Notes: a model not told the origin generated them from the letters alone. 64,000 nt of DNA from Hydractinia symbiolongicarpus (GCF_029227915.1 NC_079888.1:7857001-7921000); one strand, 5' to 3'. Positions 38,675 to 48,692 are shown, numbered from the stretch's first letter. Numbers and translations are program-made.

Positions 38675-38747
38675 CTCCCAACGTGGGGCCCGAACCCACA
38701 ACCCTACGATGAAGAGTCTCATGCTGTACCGACTGCGCAAGCCGGGC
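38675..38747 (-). pseudogene. tRNA-Lys(CTT)-like, decayed family
   Basis: Same as 20670. Confidence 0.8.
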
Positions 38748-38930
38748 CGATTCGTTATTAGATTCCGCCGTTAAAGCCGTCTTGGACTTAAGCAACAGTT
38801 GACCACGCCTAAGATTACTTAAAATTGGGCCACTCGCGTAATCCTACTGTTTGAGCTGGTAAAAGGTTACGTGAGTCGAAACAGGTTCAGAAATGTTAGC
38901 TTTCCATAAAGTAGAAGTGGTACAGAAACA

Positions 38931-39012
38931 GACGAGGTGGCCGAGTGGTTAAGGCGATGGACTGCTAATCCATTGGGCTCTGCCCGCGTGGGTTCGAATC
39001 CCATCTTCGTCG
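38931..39012 (+). tRNA. tRNA-Ser(GCT)
   Basis: Identical to the canonical Ser. Confidence 0.95.
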
Positions 39013-39019
39013 CACATTC

Positions 39020-39091
39020 AGTTCTATGGTGTAATAGTTAGCCCTCTGGACTTTGAATCCAGCGATCCGAGTTCAAATCTCGGTAGAACCT
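39020..39091 (+). tRNA. tRNA-Gln(TTG), acceptor mismatch
   Basis: Same as 22406 (AGTTCTA). Confidence 0.8.
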
Positions 39092-39297
39092 GACCTTCTT
39101 TTTGAATTCTGATTTAATCTTTTGTTTAAAGAAAACTTGAGGGAAAGGCTGATTTATTTAAAATTGACTAAGCCATATTTGAATGCTTTCAAGTCATTTC
39201 TTTAACATTTGCCAGGTTTATGGCAGAACTCATGCTTAGAGGAGAATTGGAGATTTCCACGGCGCGTTCGTAATGCAATTAAAAGTGTATCAGAAAA

Positions 39298-39370
39298 CGC
39301 CCAACGTCGGGCTCGAATCCACGACCCTGAGATTAAGAGTCTCATGCTCTACCGACTGAGCTAGCCGGGC
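39298..39370 (-). tRNA. tRNA-Lys(CTT)
   Basis: T arm GTGGATTCGAGCCCGAC has mismatches; other arms canonical. Confidence 0.84.
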
Positions 39371-39552
39371 TGATTTTTATTAGGTTCCGCCGTTAAAGCC
39401 GTCTTGGACTTACGCAACAATTGACCACACCTAAAATTACTTAAAATTGGGCGACTCGCGTAATCCCACTGTTTGGGCTGGTAAAAGGTTACGTGAGTCG
39501 AAACAGGTTCAGCAATGTTAGCTTTCCATAAAGTGGACGTGGTACAGAAACA

Positions 39553-39633
39553 GACGAGGTGGCCGAGTGGTTAAGGCGATGGACTGCTAATCCATTGGGC
39601 TCTGCCCGCGTGGGTTCGAATCCCACTTCGTCG
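39553..39633 (+). tRNA. tRNA-Ser(GCT), 81-nt form
   Basis: Same as 12065. Confidence 0.85.
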
Positions 39634-39640
39634 CACATTC

Positions 39641-39712
39641 GGTTCTATGATGTAATGGTGAGCACTCTGGACTTTGAACCCAGCGATCCGAGTTCAAATC
39701 TCGGTAGAACCT
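39641..39712 (+). tRNA. tRNA-Gln(TTG)
   Basis: Same as 30162 (GGTGAGC, GAACCC). Confidence 0.82.
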
Positions 39713-39917
39713 GATTTTCTTTTTGAACTCTGATTTAATCATTTGTTTAAGAAATGCGTGAGGAAGGGATGATTTATCTAAAATTGACTAAGCCATATTT
39801 GAATGCTTTTAAGTCATTTCTTCAAAATTTGCCAGGTTTTTAGCAGAACTCATGCTTAGAGGGGAATTGGTGATTTCTAAGGCGCGTTGGTAATGCAATT
39901 AAAAGTGTATTAGAAAA

Positions 39918-39990
39918 CTCCCAACGTGGGGCTCGAACCCACGACCCTGAGATTAAGAGTCCCATGCTCTACCGACTGAGCTAGCCGGGC
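39918..39990 (-). tRNA. tRNA-Lys(CTT), hybrid copy
   Basis: Same as 23305 (G1 against A72). Confidence 0.82.
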
Positions 39991-40173
39991 TGATTCGTTA
40001 TTAGGTTCCGTCATTAAAGCCGTCTTGGACTTACGCAACAATTGACCACACCTAAGGTTACTTAAAATTGGGCGACTCGCGTAATCCTACTGTTTGGGCT
40101 GGTAAAAGGTTACGTAAGTCGAAACAGGTTCAGCAATGTTAGCTTTCCATAAAGTGGACGTGGTACAGAAACA

Positions 40174-40254
40174 GACGAGGTGGCCGAGTGGTTAAGGCGA
40201 TGGACTGCTAATCCATTGAGCTCTGCCCGCGTGGGTTTGAATCCAACTTTGTCG
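40174..40254 (+). tRNA. tRNA-Ser(GCT), 81-nt form
   Basis: TGAGCTCTGCCCG and TTTGAATCCAACTTTGTCG. Confidence 0.75.
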
Positions 40255-40261
40255 CACATTC

Positions 40262-40333
40262 GGTTCTATGATGTAATGGTTAGCACTCTGGACTTTGAAC
40301 CCAGCGATCCGAGTTCAAATCTCGGTAGAATCT
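40262..40333 (+). tRNA. tRNA-Gln(TTG)
   Basis: Same as 12774 (GAACCC, AATCT). Confidence 0.8.
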
Positions 40334-40538
40334 GATTTTCTTTTTAAACTCTGATTTAATCATTTGTTTAAGAAATGCGTGAGGAAGGGATGATTTTTTT
40401 AAAATTGACTAAGCCATATTTGAATGCTTTCAAGTCATTTCTTCAACATTTGCCAAGTTTTTGGCAGGACTCATGCTTAGAGGGATATTGGTGATTTCCA
40501 CGGCGCGTTCATAATGCAATTAAAAGTGCAGCAGAAAA

Positions 40539-40611
40539 CGCATATTGTGGGGCTCGAATCCACGACCCTGAGATTAAGAGTCTCATGCTCTACCGACTGC
40601 GCTAGCCGGGC
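40539..40611 (-). pseudogene. tRNA-Lys(CTT)-like, damaged acceptor
   Basis: 13051 family with a further acceptor break (CGCATATTG on the plus strand), D-stem and T-stem mismatches. Confidence 0.75.
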
Positions 40612-40794
40612 TGATTCGTTATTAGGTTCCGTTATTAAAGCTGTCTTGGACTTACGCTACAATTGACCACACCTTAAATTACTTAAAATTGGGGCACTCG
40701 CGTAATCCCACTGTTTGGGCTGGTAAAAGGTTACGTGAGTCGAAACAGGTTCAGCAATGTTAGCTTTCCATAAAGTAGACGTGGTACAGAAACA

Positions 40795-40876
40795 GACGAG
40801 GTGGCCGAGTGGTTAAGGCGATGGACTGCTAATCCATTGGGCTCTGCCCGCGTGGGTTTGAATCCTATCTTCGTCG
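40795..40876 (+). tRNA. tRNA-Ser(GCT)
   Basis: Same as 13929 (TTTGAATCCTAT). Confidence 0.88.
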
Positions 40877-40883
40877 CACATTC

Positions 40884-40955
40884 GCTTCTATGGCGTAATA
40901 GTTAGCCCTCTGGACTTTGAATCCAGCGAACCGAGTTCAAATCTCGGTAGAACCT
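40884..40955 (+). tRNA. tRNA-Gln(TTG), acceptor mismatch
   Basis: GCTTCTA start; CAGCGAACCGAG in the variable loop. Confidence 0.79.
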
Positions 40956-41161
40956 GACCTTCTTTTTGAATTCTAATTTAATCTTTTGTTTAAAGAGAAC
41001 GTGAGGGAAAGGCTGATTTATTTAAAATTGACTAAGCCATATTTGAATGCTTTCAAGTCATTTCTTTAACATTTGCCAGGTTTATGGCAGAACTCATGCT
41101 TAGAGGAGAATTGGTGATTTCCACGGCCCGTTCGTAATGCAATTAAAAGTGTATCAGAAAA

Positions 41162-41234
41162 CGCCCAACGTGGGGCTCGAACCCACGACCCTGAGATTAA
41201 GAGTCTCATGCTCTACCAACTGAGCTAGCCGGGC
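41162..41234 (-). tRNA. tRNA-Lys(CTT)
   Basis: Same as 29818 (AGTTGG D loop). Confidence 0.95.
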
Positions 41235-41417
41235 TGATTCGTTATTAGGTTCCGCCATTAAAGCCGTCTTGGACTTACGCAACAATTGACCACACCTAAG
41301 GTTACTTAAAATTGGGCGACTCGCGTAATCCTACTGTTTGGGCTGGTAAAAGATTACGTGAGTCGAAACAGGTTCAGCAATGATAGCTTTCCATAAAGTG
41401 GACGTGGTACAGAAACA

Positions 41418-41498
41418 GACGAGGTGGCCGAGTGGTTAAGGCGATGGACTGCTAATCCATTGGGCTCTGCCCGCGTGGCTTCGAATCCCACTTCGTCG
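41418..41498 (+). tRNA. tRNA-Ser(GCT), 81-nt form
   Basis: GTGGCTTCG adds a mismatch at the end of the T stem. Confidence 0.8.
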
Positions 41499-41505
41499 CA
41501 CATTC

Positions 41506-41577
41506 GGTTCTATGATGTAATGGTGAGCACTCTGGACTTTGAACCCAGCGATCCGAGTTCAAATCTCGGTAGAACCT
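41506..41577 (+). tRNA. tRNA-Gln(TTG)
   Basis: Same as 30162. Confidence 0.82.
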
Positions 41578-41782
41578 GATTTTCTTTTTGAACTCTGATT
41601 TAATCATTTGTTTAAGAAATGCGTGAGGAAGGGATGATTTATCTAAAATTGACTAAGCCATATTTGAATGCTTTCAAGTCATTTCTTCAAAATTTGCCAG
41701 AATTTTAGCAGAACTCATGCTTAGAGGGGAATTGGTGACTTCTAAGGCGCGTTGGTAATGCAATTAAAAGTGTATTAGAAAA

Positions 41783-41855
41783 CTCCCAACGTGGGGCTCG
41801 AACCCACGACCCTGAGATTAAGAGTCCCATGCTCTACCGACTGAGCTAGCCGGGC
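41783..41855 (-). tRNA. tRNA-Lys(CTT), hybrid copy
   Basis: Same as 23305 (G1 against A72). Confidence 0.82.
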
Positions 41856-42038
41856 TGATTCGTTATTAGGTTCCGTCATTAAAGCCGTCTTGGACTTACG
41901 CAACAATTGACCACACCTAAGGTTACTTAAAATTGGGCGACTCGCGTAATCCTACTGTTTGGGCTGGTAAAAGGTTACGTAAGTCGAAACAGGTTCAGCA
42001 ATGTTAGCTTTCCATAAAGTGGACGTGGTACAGAAACA

Positions 42039-42119
42039 GACGAGGTGGCCGAGTGGTTAAGGCGATGGACTGCTAATCCATTGAGCTCTGCCCGCGTGGG
42101 TTTGAATCCAACTTCGTCG
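42039..42119 (+). tRNA. tRNA-Ser(GCT), 81-nt form
   Basis: TGAGCTCTGCCCG and TTTGAATCCAACT. Confidence 0.76.
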
Positions 42120-42126
42120 CACATTC

Positions 42127-42198
42127 GGTTCTATGATGTAATGGTTAGCACTCTGGACTTTGAACCCAGCGATCTGAGTTCAAATCTCGGTAGAATCT
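42127..42198 (+). tRNA. tRNA-Gln(TTG)
   Basis: GAACCC, ATCTGAG and AATCT; several weak pairs. Confidence 0.79.
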
Positions 42199-42403
42199 GA
42201 TTTTCTTTTTAAACTCTGATTTAATCATTTGTTTAAGAAATGCGTGAGGAAGGGATGATTTTTTTAAAATTGACTAAGCCATATTTGAATGCTTTCAAGT
42301 CATTTCTTCAACATTTGCCAAGTTTTTGGCAGGACTCATGCTTAGAGGGGAATTGGTGATTTCCACGGCGCGTTCATAATGCAATTAAAAGTGCAGCAGA
42401 AAA

Positions 42404-42476
42404 CGCCCATTGTGGGGCTCGAATCCACGACCCTGAGATTAAGAGTCTCATGCTCTACCGACTGCGCTAGCCGGGC
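42404..42476 (-). tRNA. tRNA-Lys(CTT), weakened
   Basis: Same family as 13051. Confidence 0.78.
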
Positions 42477-42659
42477 TGATTCGTTATTAGGTTCCGTTAT
42501 TAAAGCTGTCTTGGACTTACGCTACAATTGACCACACCTTAAATTACTTAAAATTGGGGCACTCGCGTAATCCCACTGTTTGGGCTGGTAAAAGGTTACG
42601 TGAGTCGAAACAGGTTCAGCAATGTTAGCTTTCCATAACGTAGACGTGGTACAGAAACA

Positions 42660-42741
42660 GACGAGGTGGCCGAGTGGTTAAGGCGATGGACTGCTAATCC
42701 ATTGGGCTCTGCCCGCGTGGGTTCGAATCCCATCTTCGTCG
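42660..42741 (+). tRNA. tRNA-Ser(GCT)
   Basis: Identical to the canonical Ser; spacer CACCTTC. Confidence 0.95.
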
Positions 42742-42748
42742 CACCTTC

Positions 42749-42820
42749 GGTTCTATGGTGTAATGGTTAGCACTCTGGACTTTGAATCCAGCGATCCGAG
42801 TTCAAATCTCGGTAGAACCT
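42749..42820 (+). tRNA. tRNA-Gln(TTG)
   Basis: Identical to the canonical Gln. Confidence 0.96.
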
Positions 42821-43025
42821 GACCTTCTTTTTGAATTCTTATTTAATCTTTTGTTTAAAAAATACGTGAGGAAAGGCTGATTTATTTAAAATTGACTAAG
42901 CCATATTTGAATGCTTTCAAGTCATTTCTTCAACATTTGCCAGGTTTATGGCAGAACTCATGCTTAAAGGAGAATTGGTGATTTCCACGGCGCGTTCATA
43001 ATGCAATTAAAAGTGTATCAGAAAA

Positions 43026-43098
43026 CACCCAACGTGGGGCTCGAACCCACGACCCTGAGATTAAGAGTCTCATGCTCTACCGACTGAGCTAGCCGGGC
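43026..43098 (-). tRNA. tRNA-Lys(CTT)
   Basis: Canonical except a G1-T72 closing pair. Confidence 0.92.
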
Positions 43099-43281
43099 TG
43101 ATTTGTTATTAGGTTCCGCCGTTAAAGCCGTCTTGGACTTACGCAACAATTGACCACACCTTAAATTACTTAAAATTGGGGCACTCGCGTAATCCCACTG
43201 TTTGGGCTGGTAAAAGGTTACGTGAGTCGAAACAGGTTCAGCAATGTTAGCTTTCCATAAAGTAGACGTGGTACAGAAACA

Positions 43282-43363
43282 GACGAGGTGGCCGAGTGGT
43301 TAAGGCGATGGACTGCTAATCCATTGGGCTCTGCCGGCGTGGGTTTGAATCCTATCTTCGTCG
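43282..43363 (+). tRNA. tRNA-Ser(GCT)
   Basis: GCCGGCG variable arm; TTTGAATCCTAT T arm. Confidence 0.85.
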
Positions 43364-43370
43364 CACATTC

Positions 43371-43442
43371 GCTTCTATGGCGTAATAGTTAGCCCTCTGG
43401 ACTTTGAATCCAGCGATCCGAGTTTAAATCTCGGTAGAACCT
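43371..43442 (+). tRNA. tRNA-Gln(TTG), acceptor mismatch
   Basis: Same as 29540. Confidence 0.78.
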
Positions 43443-43648
43443 GACCTTCTTTTTGAATTCTAATTTAATCTTTTGTTTAAAGAGAACGTGAGGGAAAGGC
43501 TGATTTATTTATAATTGACTAAGCCATATTTGAATGCTTTCAAGTCATTTCTTTAACATTTGCCAGGTTTATGGCAGAACTCATGCTTAGAGGAGAATTG
43601 GTGATTTCCACGGCCCGTTCGTAATGCAATTAAAAGTGTATCAGAAAA

Positions 43649-43721
43649 CGCCCAACGTGGGGCTCGAACCCACGACCCTGAGATTAAGAGTCTCATGCTC
43701 TACCAACTGAGCTAGCCGGGC
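43649..43721 (-). tRNA. tRNA-Lys(CTT)
   Basis: Same as 29818. Confidence 0.95.
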
Positions 43722-43904
43722 TGATTCGTTATTAGGTTCCGCCATTAAAGCCGTCTTGGACTTAGGCAACAATTGACCACACCTAAGGTTACTTAAAATT
43801 GGGCGACTCGCGTAATCCTACTGTTTGGGCTGGTAAAAGGTTACGTAAGTCGAAACAGGTTCAGCAATGTTAGCTTTCCATAAAGTGGACGTGGTACAGA
43901 AACA

Positions 43905-43985
43905 GACGAGGTGGCCGAGTGGTTAGGGCGATAGACTGCTAATCCATTGGGCTCTGCCCGCGTGGGATCGAATCCCACTTCGTCG
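43905..43985 (+). tRNA. tRNA-Ser(GCT), 81-nt form
   Basis: TTAGGGCGATAGACTGC weakens the D loop and anticodon stem; GGGATCGAAT replaces T54. Confidence 0.77.
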
Positions 43986-43992
43986 CACATTC

Positions 43993-44064
43993 GGTTCTAT
44001 GATGTAATGGTTAGCACTCTGGACTTTGAACCCAGCGATCCGAGTTCAAATCTCGGTAGAATCT
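43993..44064 (+). tRNA. tRNA-Gln(TTG)
   Basis: Same as 12774 (GAACCC, AATCT). Confidence 0.8.
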
Positions 44065-44269
44065 GATTTTCTTTTTGAACTCTGATTTAATCATTTGTTT
44101 AAGAAATGCGTGAGGAAGGGATGATTTATCTAAAATTGACTAAGCCATATTTGAATGCTTTCAAGTCATTTCTTCAACATTTGCCAGGTTTTTGGCAGGA
44201 CTCATGCTTAGAGGGGAATTGGTGATTTCCACGGCGCGTTCATAATGCAATTAAAAGTGCAGCAGAAAA

Positions 44270-44342
44270 TGCCCATTGTGGGGCTCGAATCCACGACCCT
44301 GAGATTAAGAGTCTCATGCTCTACCGACTGAGCTAGCCGGGC
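44270..44342 (-). tRNA. tRNA-Lys(CTT), weakened
   Basis: AATGGGC acceptor with two mismatches, discriminator A, T-stem mismatch; D arm restored. Confidence 0.8.
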
Positions 44343-44525
44343 TGATTCGTTATTAGGTTCCGTTATTAAAGCTGTCTTGGACTTACGCAACAATTGACCA
44401 CACCTTAAATTACTTAAAATTGGGGCACTCGCGTAATCCCACTGTTTGGGCTGGTAAAAGGTTACGTGAGTCGAAACAGGTTCAGCAATGTTAGCTTTCC
44501 ATAACGTAGACGTGGTAAAGAAACA

Positions 44526-44607
44526 GACGAGGTGGCCGAGTGGTTAAGGCGATGGACTGCTAATCCATTGGGCTCTGCCCGCGTGGGTTTGAATCCCATC
44601 TTCGTCG
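44526..44607 (+). tRNA. tRNA-Ser(GCT)
   Basis: Canonical except TTTGAAT in the T loop. Confidence 0.9.
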
Positions 44608-44614
44608 CACATTC

Positions 44615-44686
44615 GGTTCTATGGTGTAATGGTTAGCACTCTGGACTTTAAATCCAGCGATACGAGTTCAAATCTCGGTAGAACCT
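44615..44686 (+). tRNA. tRNA-Gln body with TTA (ochre) anticodon
   Basis: Same as 32029: canonical body apart from A49 against G65; TTA reads UAA. Confidence 0.85.
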
Positions 44687-44891
44687 GACCTTCTTTTTGA
44701 ATTTTTATTTAATCTTTTGTTTAAAAAATACGTGAGGAAAGGCTAATTTATTTAAAATTGACTAAGCCATATTTGAATGCTTTCAAGTCATTTCTTCAAC
44801 ATTTGCCAGGTTTATGGCAGAACTCATGCTTAAAGGAGAATTGGTGATTTCCACGGCACGTTCGTAATGCAATTAAAAGTGTATCAGAAAA

Positions 44892-44964
44892 CGCCCAACG
44901 TGGGGCTCGAACTCACGACCCTGAGATTAAGAGTCTCATGCTCTACCGACTGAGCTAGCCGGGC
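44892..44964 (-). tRNA. tRNA-Lys(CTT)
   Basis: GTGAG in the T stem leaves one A-C mismatch. Confidence 0.9.
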
Positions 44965-45147
44965 TGATTTGTTATTACGTTCCGCCGTTAAAGCCGTCTT
45001 GGACTTACGCAACAATTGACCACGGATAAGATTACTTAAAATTGGGTCACTCGCATAATCCTCCTGTTTGAGCTGGTAAAAGGTTACGTGAGTCGAAACA
45101 GGTTCAGCAATGTTAGCTTTCCATAAAGGCGACGTGGTACAGAAACA

Positions 45148-45228
45148 GACGAGGTGGCCGAGTGGTTAAGGCGATGGACTGCTAATCCTTCGGGCTCTGC
45201 CCGCGTGGGTTCGAATCCCACTTCGTCG
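45148..45228 (+). tRNA. tRNA-Ser(GCT), 81-nt form
   Basis: CCTTCGGG anticodon-stem change with the CCCACTTCGTCG end. Confidence 0.8.
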
Positions 45229-45235
45229 CACATTC

Positions 45236-45307
45236 GGTTCTATGGTGTAATGGTTAGCACTCTGGACTTTAAATCCAGCGATACGAGTTCAAATCTCGGT
45301 AGAACCT
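45236..45307 (+). tRNA. tRNA-Gln body with TTA (ochre) anticodon
   Basis: Tandem copy of 44615. Confidence 0.85.
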
Positions 45308-45512
45308 GACCTTCTTTTTGAATTTTTATTTAATCTTTTGTTTAAAAAATACGTGAGGAAAGGCTAATTTATTTAAAATTGACTAAGCCATATTTGAATG
45401 CTTTCAAGTCATTTCTTCAACATTTGCCAGGTTTATGGCAGAACTCATGCTTAAAGGAGAATTGGTGATTTCCACGGCACGTTCGTAATGCAATTAAAAG
45501 TGTATCAGAAAA

Positions 45513-45585
45513 CGCCCAACGTGGGGCTCGAACTCACGACCCTGAGATTAAGAGTCTCATGCTCTACCGACTGAGCTAGCCGGGC
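45513..45585 (-). tRNA. tRNA-Lys(CTT)
   Basis: Tandem copy of 44892. Confidence 0.9.
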
Positions 45586-45768
45586 TGATTTGTTATTACG
45601 TTCCGCCGTTAAAGCCGTCTTGGACTTACGCAACAATTGACCACGGATAAGATTACTTAAAATTGGGTCACTCGCATAATCCTCCTGTTTGAGCTGGTAA
45701 AAGGTTACGTGAGTCGAAACAGGTTCAGCAATGTTAGCTTTCCATAAAGGCGACGTGGTACAGAAACA

Positions 45769-45849
45769 GACGAGGTGGCCGAGTGGTTAAGGCGATGGAC
45801 TGCTAATCCTTCGGGCTCTGCCCGCGTGGGTTCGAATCCCACTTCGTCG
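45769..45849 (+). tRNA. tRNA-Ser(GCT), 81-nt form
   Basis: Tandem copy of 45148. Confidence 0.8.
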
Positions 45850-45856
45850 CACATTC

Positions 45857-45928
45857 GGTTCTATGATGTAATGGTTACCACTCTGGACTTTGAACCCAGC
45901 GATCCGAGTTCAAATCTCGGTAGAACCT
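45857..45928 (+). tRNA. tRNA-Gln(TTG)
   Basis: Same as 32650 (TTACCACT, GAACCC). Confidence 0.8.
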
Positions 45929-46133
45929 GATTTTCTTTTTGAACTCTGATTTAATCTTTTGTTTAAGAAATGCGTGAAGAAGGGATGATTTATCTAAAAT
46001 TGACTAAGCCATGTTTGAATGATTTCAAGTTATTTCTTCAAAATTTGCCAGGTTTTTGGCAGAACTCATGCTTAGAGGGGAATTGGTGATTTCTAAGGCG
46101 CGTTGGTAATGCAACTAAAATTGTATCAGAAAA

Positions 46134-46206
46134 CTCCCAACGTGTGGCCCGAACCCACAGCCCTACGATAAAGAGTCTCATGCTGTACCGACTGCGCTAG
46201 CCGGGC
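46134..46206 (-). pseudogene. tRNA-Lys(CTT)-like, decayed family
   Basis: Same as 32927, with CACAGCCCTACG in the variable loop region. Confidence 0.8.
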
Positions 46207-46389
46207 CGATTCGTTATTAGATTCCGCCGTTAAAGCCGTCTTGGACTTACGCAACAATTGACCACGCCTAAGATTACTTAAAATTGGGCCACTCGCTTAA
46301 TCCTACTGTTTGAGCTGGTAACAGATTACGTGAGTCGAAACAGGATCAAAAATGTTAGCTTTCCATAAATTAGACGTGGTACAGAAACA

Positions 46390-46471
46390 GACGAGGTGGC
46401 CGAGTGGTTAAGGCGATGGACTGCTAATCCATTGGGCTCTGCCCGCGTGGGTTCGAATCCCATCTTCGTCG
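46390..46471 (+). tRNA. tRNA-Ser(GCT)
   Basis: Identical to the canonical Ser. Confidence 0.95.
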
Positions 46472-46478
46472 CACATTC

Positions 46479-46550
46479 GCTTCTATGGTGTAATAGTTAG
46501 CCCTCTGGACTTTGAATCCAGCGATCCGAGTTCAAATCTCGGTAGAACCT
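46479..46550 (+). tRNA. tRNA-Gln(TTG), acceptor mismatch
   Basis: GCTTCTA start (C2 against C71). Confidence 0.8.
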
Positions 46551-46756
46551 GACCTTTTTTTTGAATTCTAATTTAATCTTTTGTTTAAAGAAAACGTGAG
46601 GAAAAGGCTGATTTATTTAAAATTGACTAAGCCATATTTGAATGCTTTCAAGTCATTTCTTTAACATTTGCCAGGTTTATGGCAGAACTCATGCTTAGAG
46701 GTGAATTGGTGATTTCCACGGCGCGTTCGTAACGCAATTAAAAGTGTATCAGAAAA

Positions 46757-46829
46757 CGCCCAACGTGGGGCTCGAACCCACGACCCTGAGATTAAGAGTC
46801 CCATGCTCTACCGACTGAGCTAGCCGGGC
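46757..46829 (-). tRNA. tRNA-Lys(CTT)
   Basis: Same as 36037 (GTCCCATG). Confidence 0.94.
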
Positions 46830-47012
46830 TGATTCGTTATTAGGTTCCGCCATTAAAGCCGTCTTGGACTTACGCAACAATTGACCACACCTAAGGTTAC
46901 TTAAAATTGGGCGACTCGCGTAATCCTACTGTTTGGGCTGGTAAAAGGTTACGTAAGTCGAAACAGGTTCAGCAATGTTAGCTTTCCATAAAGTGGACGT
47001 GGTACAGAAACA

Positions 47013-47093
47013 GACGAGGTGGCCGAGTGGTTAAGGCGATAGATTGCTAATCCATTGGGCTCTGCCCGCGTGGGATCGAATCCCACTTCGTCG
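47013..47093 (+). tRNA. tRNA-Ser(GCT), 81-nt form
   Basis: GATAGATTGC weakens the anticodon arm; GGGATCGAAT T arm. Confidence 0.76.
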
Positions 47094-47100
47094 CACATTC

Positions 47101-47172
47101 GGTTCTATGATGTAATGGTTAGCACTCTGGACTTTGAACCCAGCGATCCGAGTTCAAATCTCGGTAGAATCT
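47101..47172 (+). tRNA. tRNA-Gln(TTG)
   Basis: Same as 12774. Confidence 0.8.
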
Positions 47173-47377
47173 GATTTTCTTTTTGAACTCTGATTTAATC
47201 ATTTGTTTAAGAAATGCGTAAGGAAGGGATGATTTATCTAAAATTGACTAAGCCATATTTGAATGCTTTCAAGTCATTTCTTCAAAATTTGCCAGGTTTT
47301 TGGCAGGACTCATGCTTAGAGGGGAATTGGTGATTTCCACGGCGCGTTCATAATGCAATTAAAAGTGCAGCAGAAAA

Positions 47378-47450
47378 TGCCCATTGTGGGGCTCGAATCC
47401 ACGACCCTGAGATTAAGAGTCTCATGCTCTACCGACTGAGCTAGCCGGGC
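47378..47450 (-). tRNA. tRNA-Lys(CTT), weakened
   Basis: Copy of 44270 (offset 3108). Confidence 0.8.
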
Positions 47451-47633
47451 TGATTCGTTATTAGGTTCCGTTATTAAAGCTGTCTTGGACTTACGCAACA
47501 ATTGACCACACCTTAAATTACTTAAAATTGGGGCACTCGCGTAATCCCACTGTTTGGGCTGGTAAAAGGTTACGTGAGTCGAAACAGGTTCAGCAATGTT
47601 AGCTTTCCATAACGTAGACGTGGTACAGAAACA

Positions 47634-47715
47634 GACGAGGTGGCCGAGTGGTTAAGGCGATGGACTGCTAATCCATTGGGCTCTGCCCGCGTGGGTTCGA
47701 ATCCCATCTTCGTCG
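47634..47715 (+). tRNA. tRNA-Ser(GCT)
   Basis: Identical to the canonical Ser. Confidence 0.95.
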
Positions 47716-47722
47716 CACATTC

Positions 47723-47794
47723 GGTTCTATGGTGTAATGGTTAGCACTCTGGACTTTAAATCCAGCGATACGAGTTCAAATCTCGGTAGAACCT
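47723..47794 (+). tRNA. tRNA-Gln body with TTA (ochre) anticodon
   Basis: Same as 32029; follows a canonical Ser. Confidence 0.85.
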
Positions 47795-47999
47795 GACCTT
47801 CTTTTTGAATTCTTATTTAATCTTTTGTTTAAAAAATACGTGAGGAAAGGCTAATTTATTTAAAATTGACTAAGCCATATTTGAATGCTTTCAAGTCATT
47901 TCTTCAACATTTGCCAGGTTTATGGCAGAACTCATGCTTAGAGGAGAATTGGTGATTTCCACGGCGCGTTCGTAATGCTATTAAAAGTGTATCAGAAAA

Positions 48000-48072
48000 C
48001 GCCCAACGTGGGGCTCGAACCCACGACCCTGAGATTTAGAGTCTCATGCTCTACCGACTGAGCTAGCCGGGC
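48000..48072 (-). tRNA. tRNA-Lys body with CTA (amber) anticodon
   Basis: Every arm is canonical Lys. One change (plus strand TAG at 48037..48039) makes anticodon CTA, which pairs with the UAG stop codon. U35 and discriminator G, both used by LysRS, are kept; U36 is lost. A T4 run follows. If expressed and charged it could suppress UAG (inference). Confidence 0.9.
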
Positions 48073-48254
48073 TGATTCGTTATTAGGTTCCGCCATTAAA
48101 GCCGTCTTGGACTTACGCAACAATTGATCACACCTAAGGTTACTTAAAATTGGGCGACTCGCGTAATCCTACTGTTTGGGCTGGTAAAAGGTTACGTGAG
48201 TCGAAACAGGTTCAGCAATGTTAGCTTTCCTAAAGTGGACGTGGTACAGAAACA

Positions 48255-48335
48255 GACGAGGTGGCCGAGTGGTTAAGGCGATGGACTGCTAATCCATTGG
48301 GCTCTGCCCGTGTGGGTTCGAATCCCACTTCGTCG
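48255..48335 (+). tRNA. tRNA-Ser(GCT), 81-nt form
   Basis: CGTGTGGG variable/T-arm join; CCCACTTCGTCG end. Confidence 0.84.
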
Positions 48336-48342
48336 CACATTC

Positions 48343-48414
48343 GGTTCTATGATGTAATGGTTAGCACTCTGGACTTTGAATCCAGCGATCCGAGTTCAAA
48401 TCTCGGTAGAACCT
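48343..48414 (+). tRNA. tRNA-Gln(TTG)
   Basis: Canonical except A10 against C25. Confidence 0.92.
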
Positions 48415-48619
48415 GATTTTCTTTTTGAACTCTGATTTAATCATTTGTTTAAGAAATGCGTGAGGAAGGGATGATTTATCTAACATTGACTAAGCCATAT
48501 TTGAATGCTTTCAAGTCATTTCTTCAACATTTGCCAGGTTTTTGGCAGGACTCATGCTTAGAGGGGAATTGGTGATTTCCACGGCGCGTTCATAATGCAA
48601 TGAAAAGTGCAGCAGAAAA

Positions 48620-48692
48620 CGCCCATTGTGGGGCTCGAATCCACGACCCTGAGATTAAGAGTCTCATGCTGTACCGACTGCGCTAGCCGGGC
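48620..48692 (-). pseudogene. tRNA-Lys(CTT)-like, hybrid decayed copy
   Basis: 3' half is of the 13051 family, and the 5' half (CTGTACC, GCGCTAGCC) is of the decayed family; D stem and acceptor are both broken. Confidence 0.76.

Larger units (their letters stand above)
36661..38747. repeat. Segmental copy of 18656..20742 (offset 18005)
   Basis: The units from Lys 36661 to Lys 38675 match those from 18656 to 20670, including two Lys-less short units. The following Ser at 38931 instead resembles 22317 (offset 16614), so the copy lacks one 1391-bp sub-block. Confidence 0.8.
41783..43721. repeat. Segmental copy of 27952..29890 (offset 13831)
   Basis: The Lys genes at 41783, 42404, 43026 and 43649 correspond to 27952, 28573, 29195 and 29818 at a constant offset. 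Confidence 0.75.
44615..45856. repeat. Recent single-unit duplication (621 bp, twice)
   Basis: The unit 44615..45235 is repeated at 45236..45856, with the same private changes: GAACTC in the Lys T arm and an 81-nt Ser with a TTCGGG variable region. The two Gln copies at 44615 and 45236 both carry anticodon TTA; the Gln after the second unit (45857) carries TTG. Confidence 0.8.
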
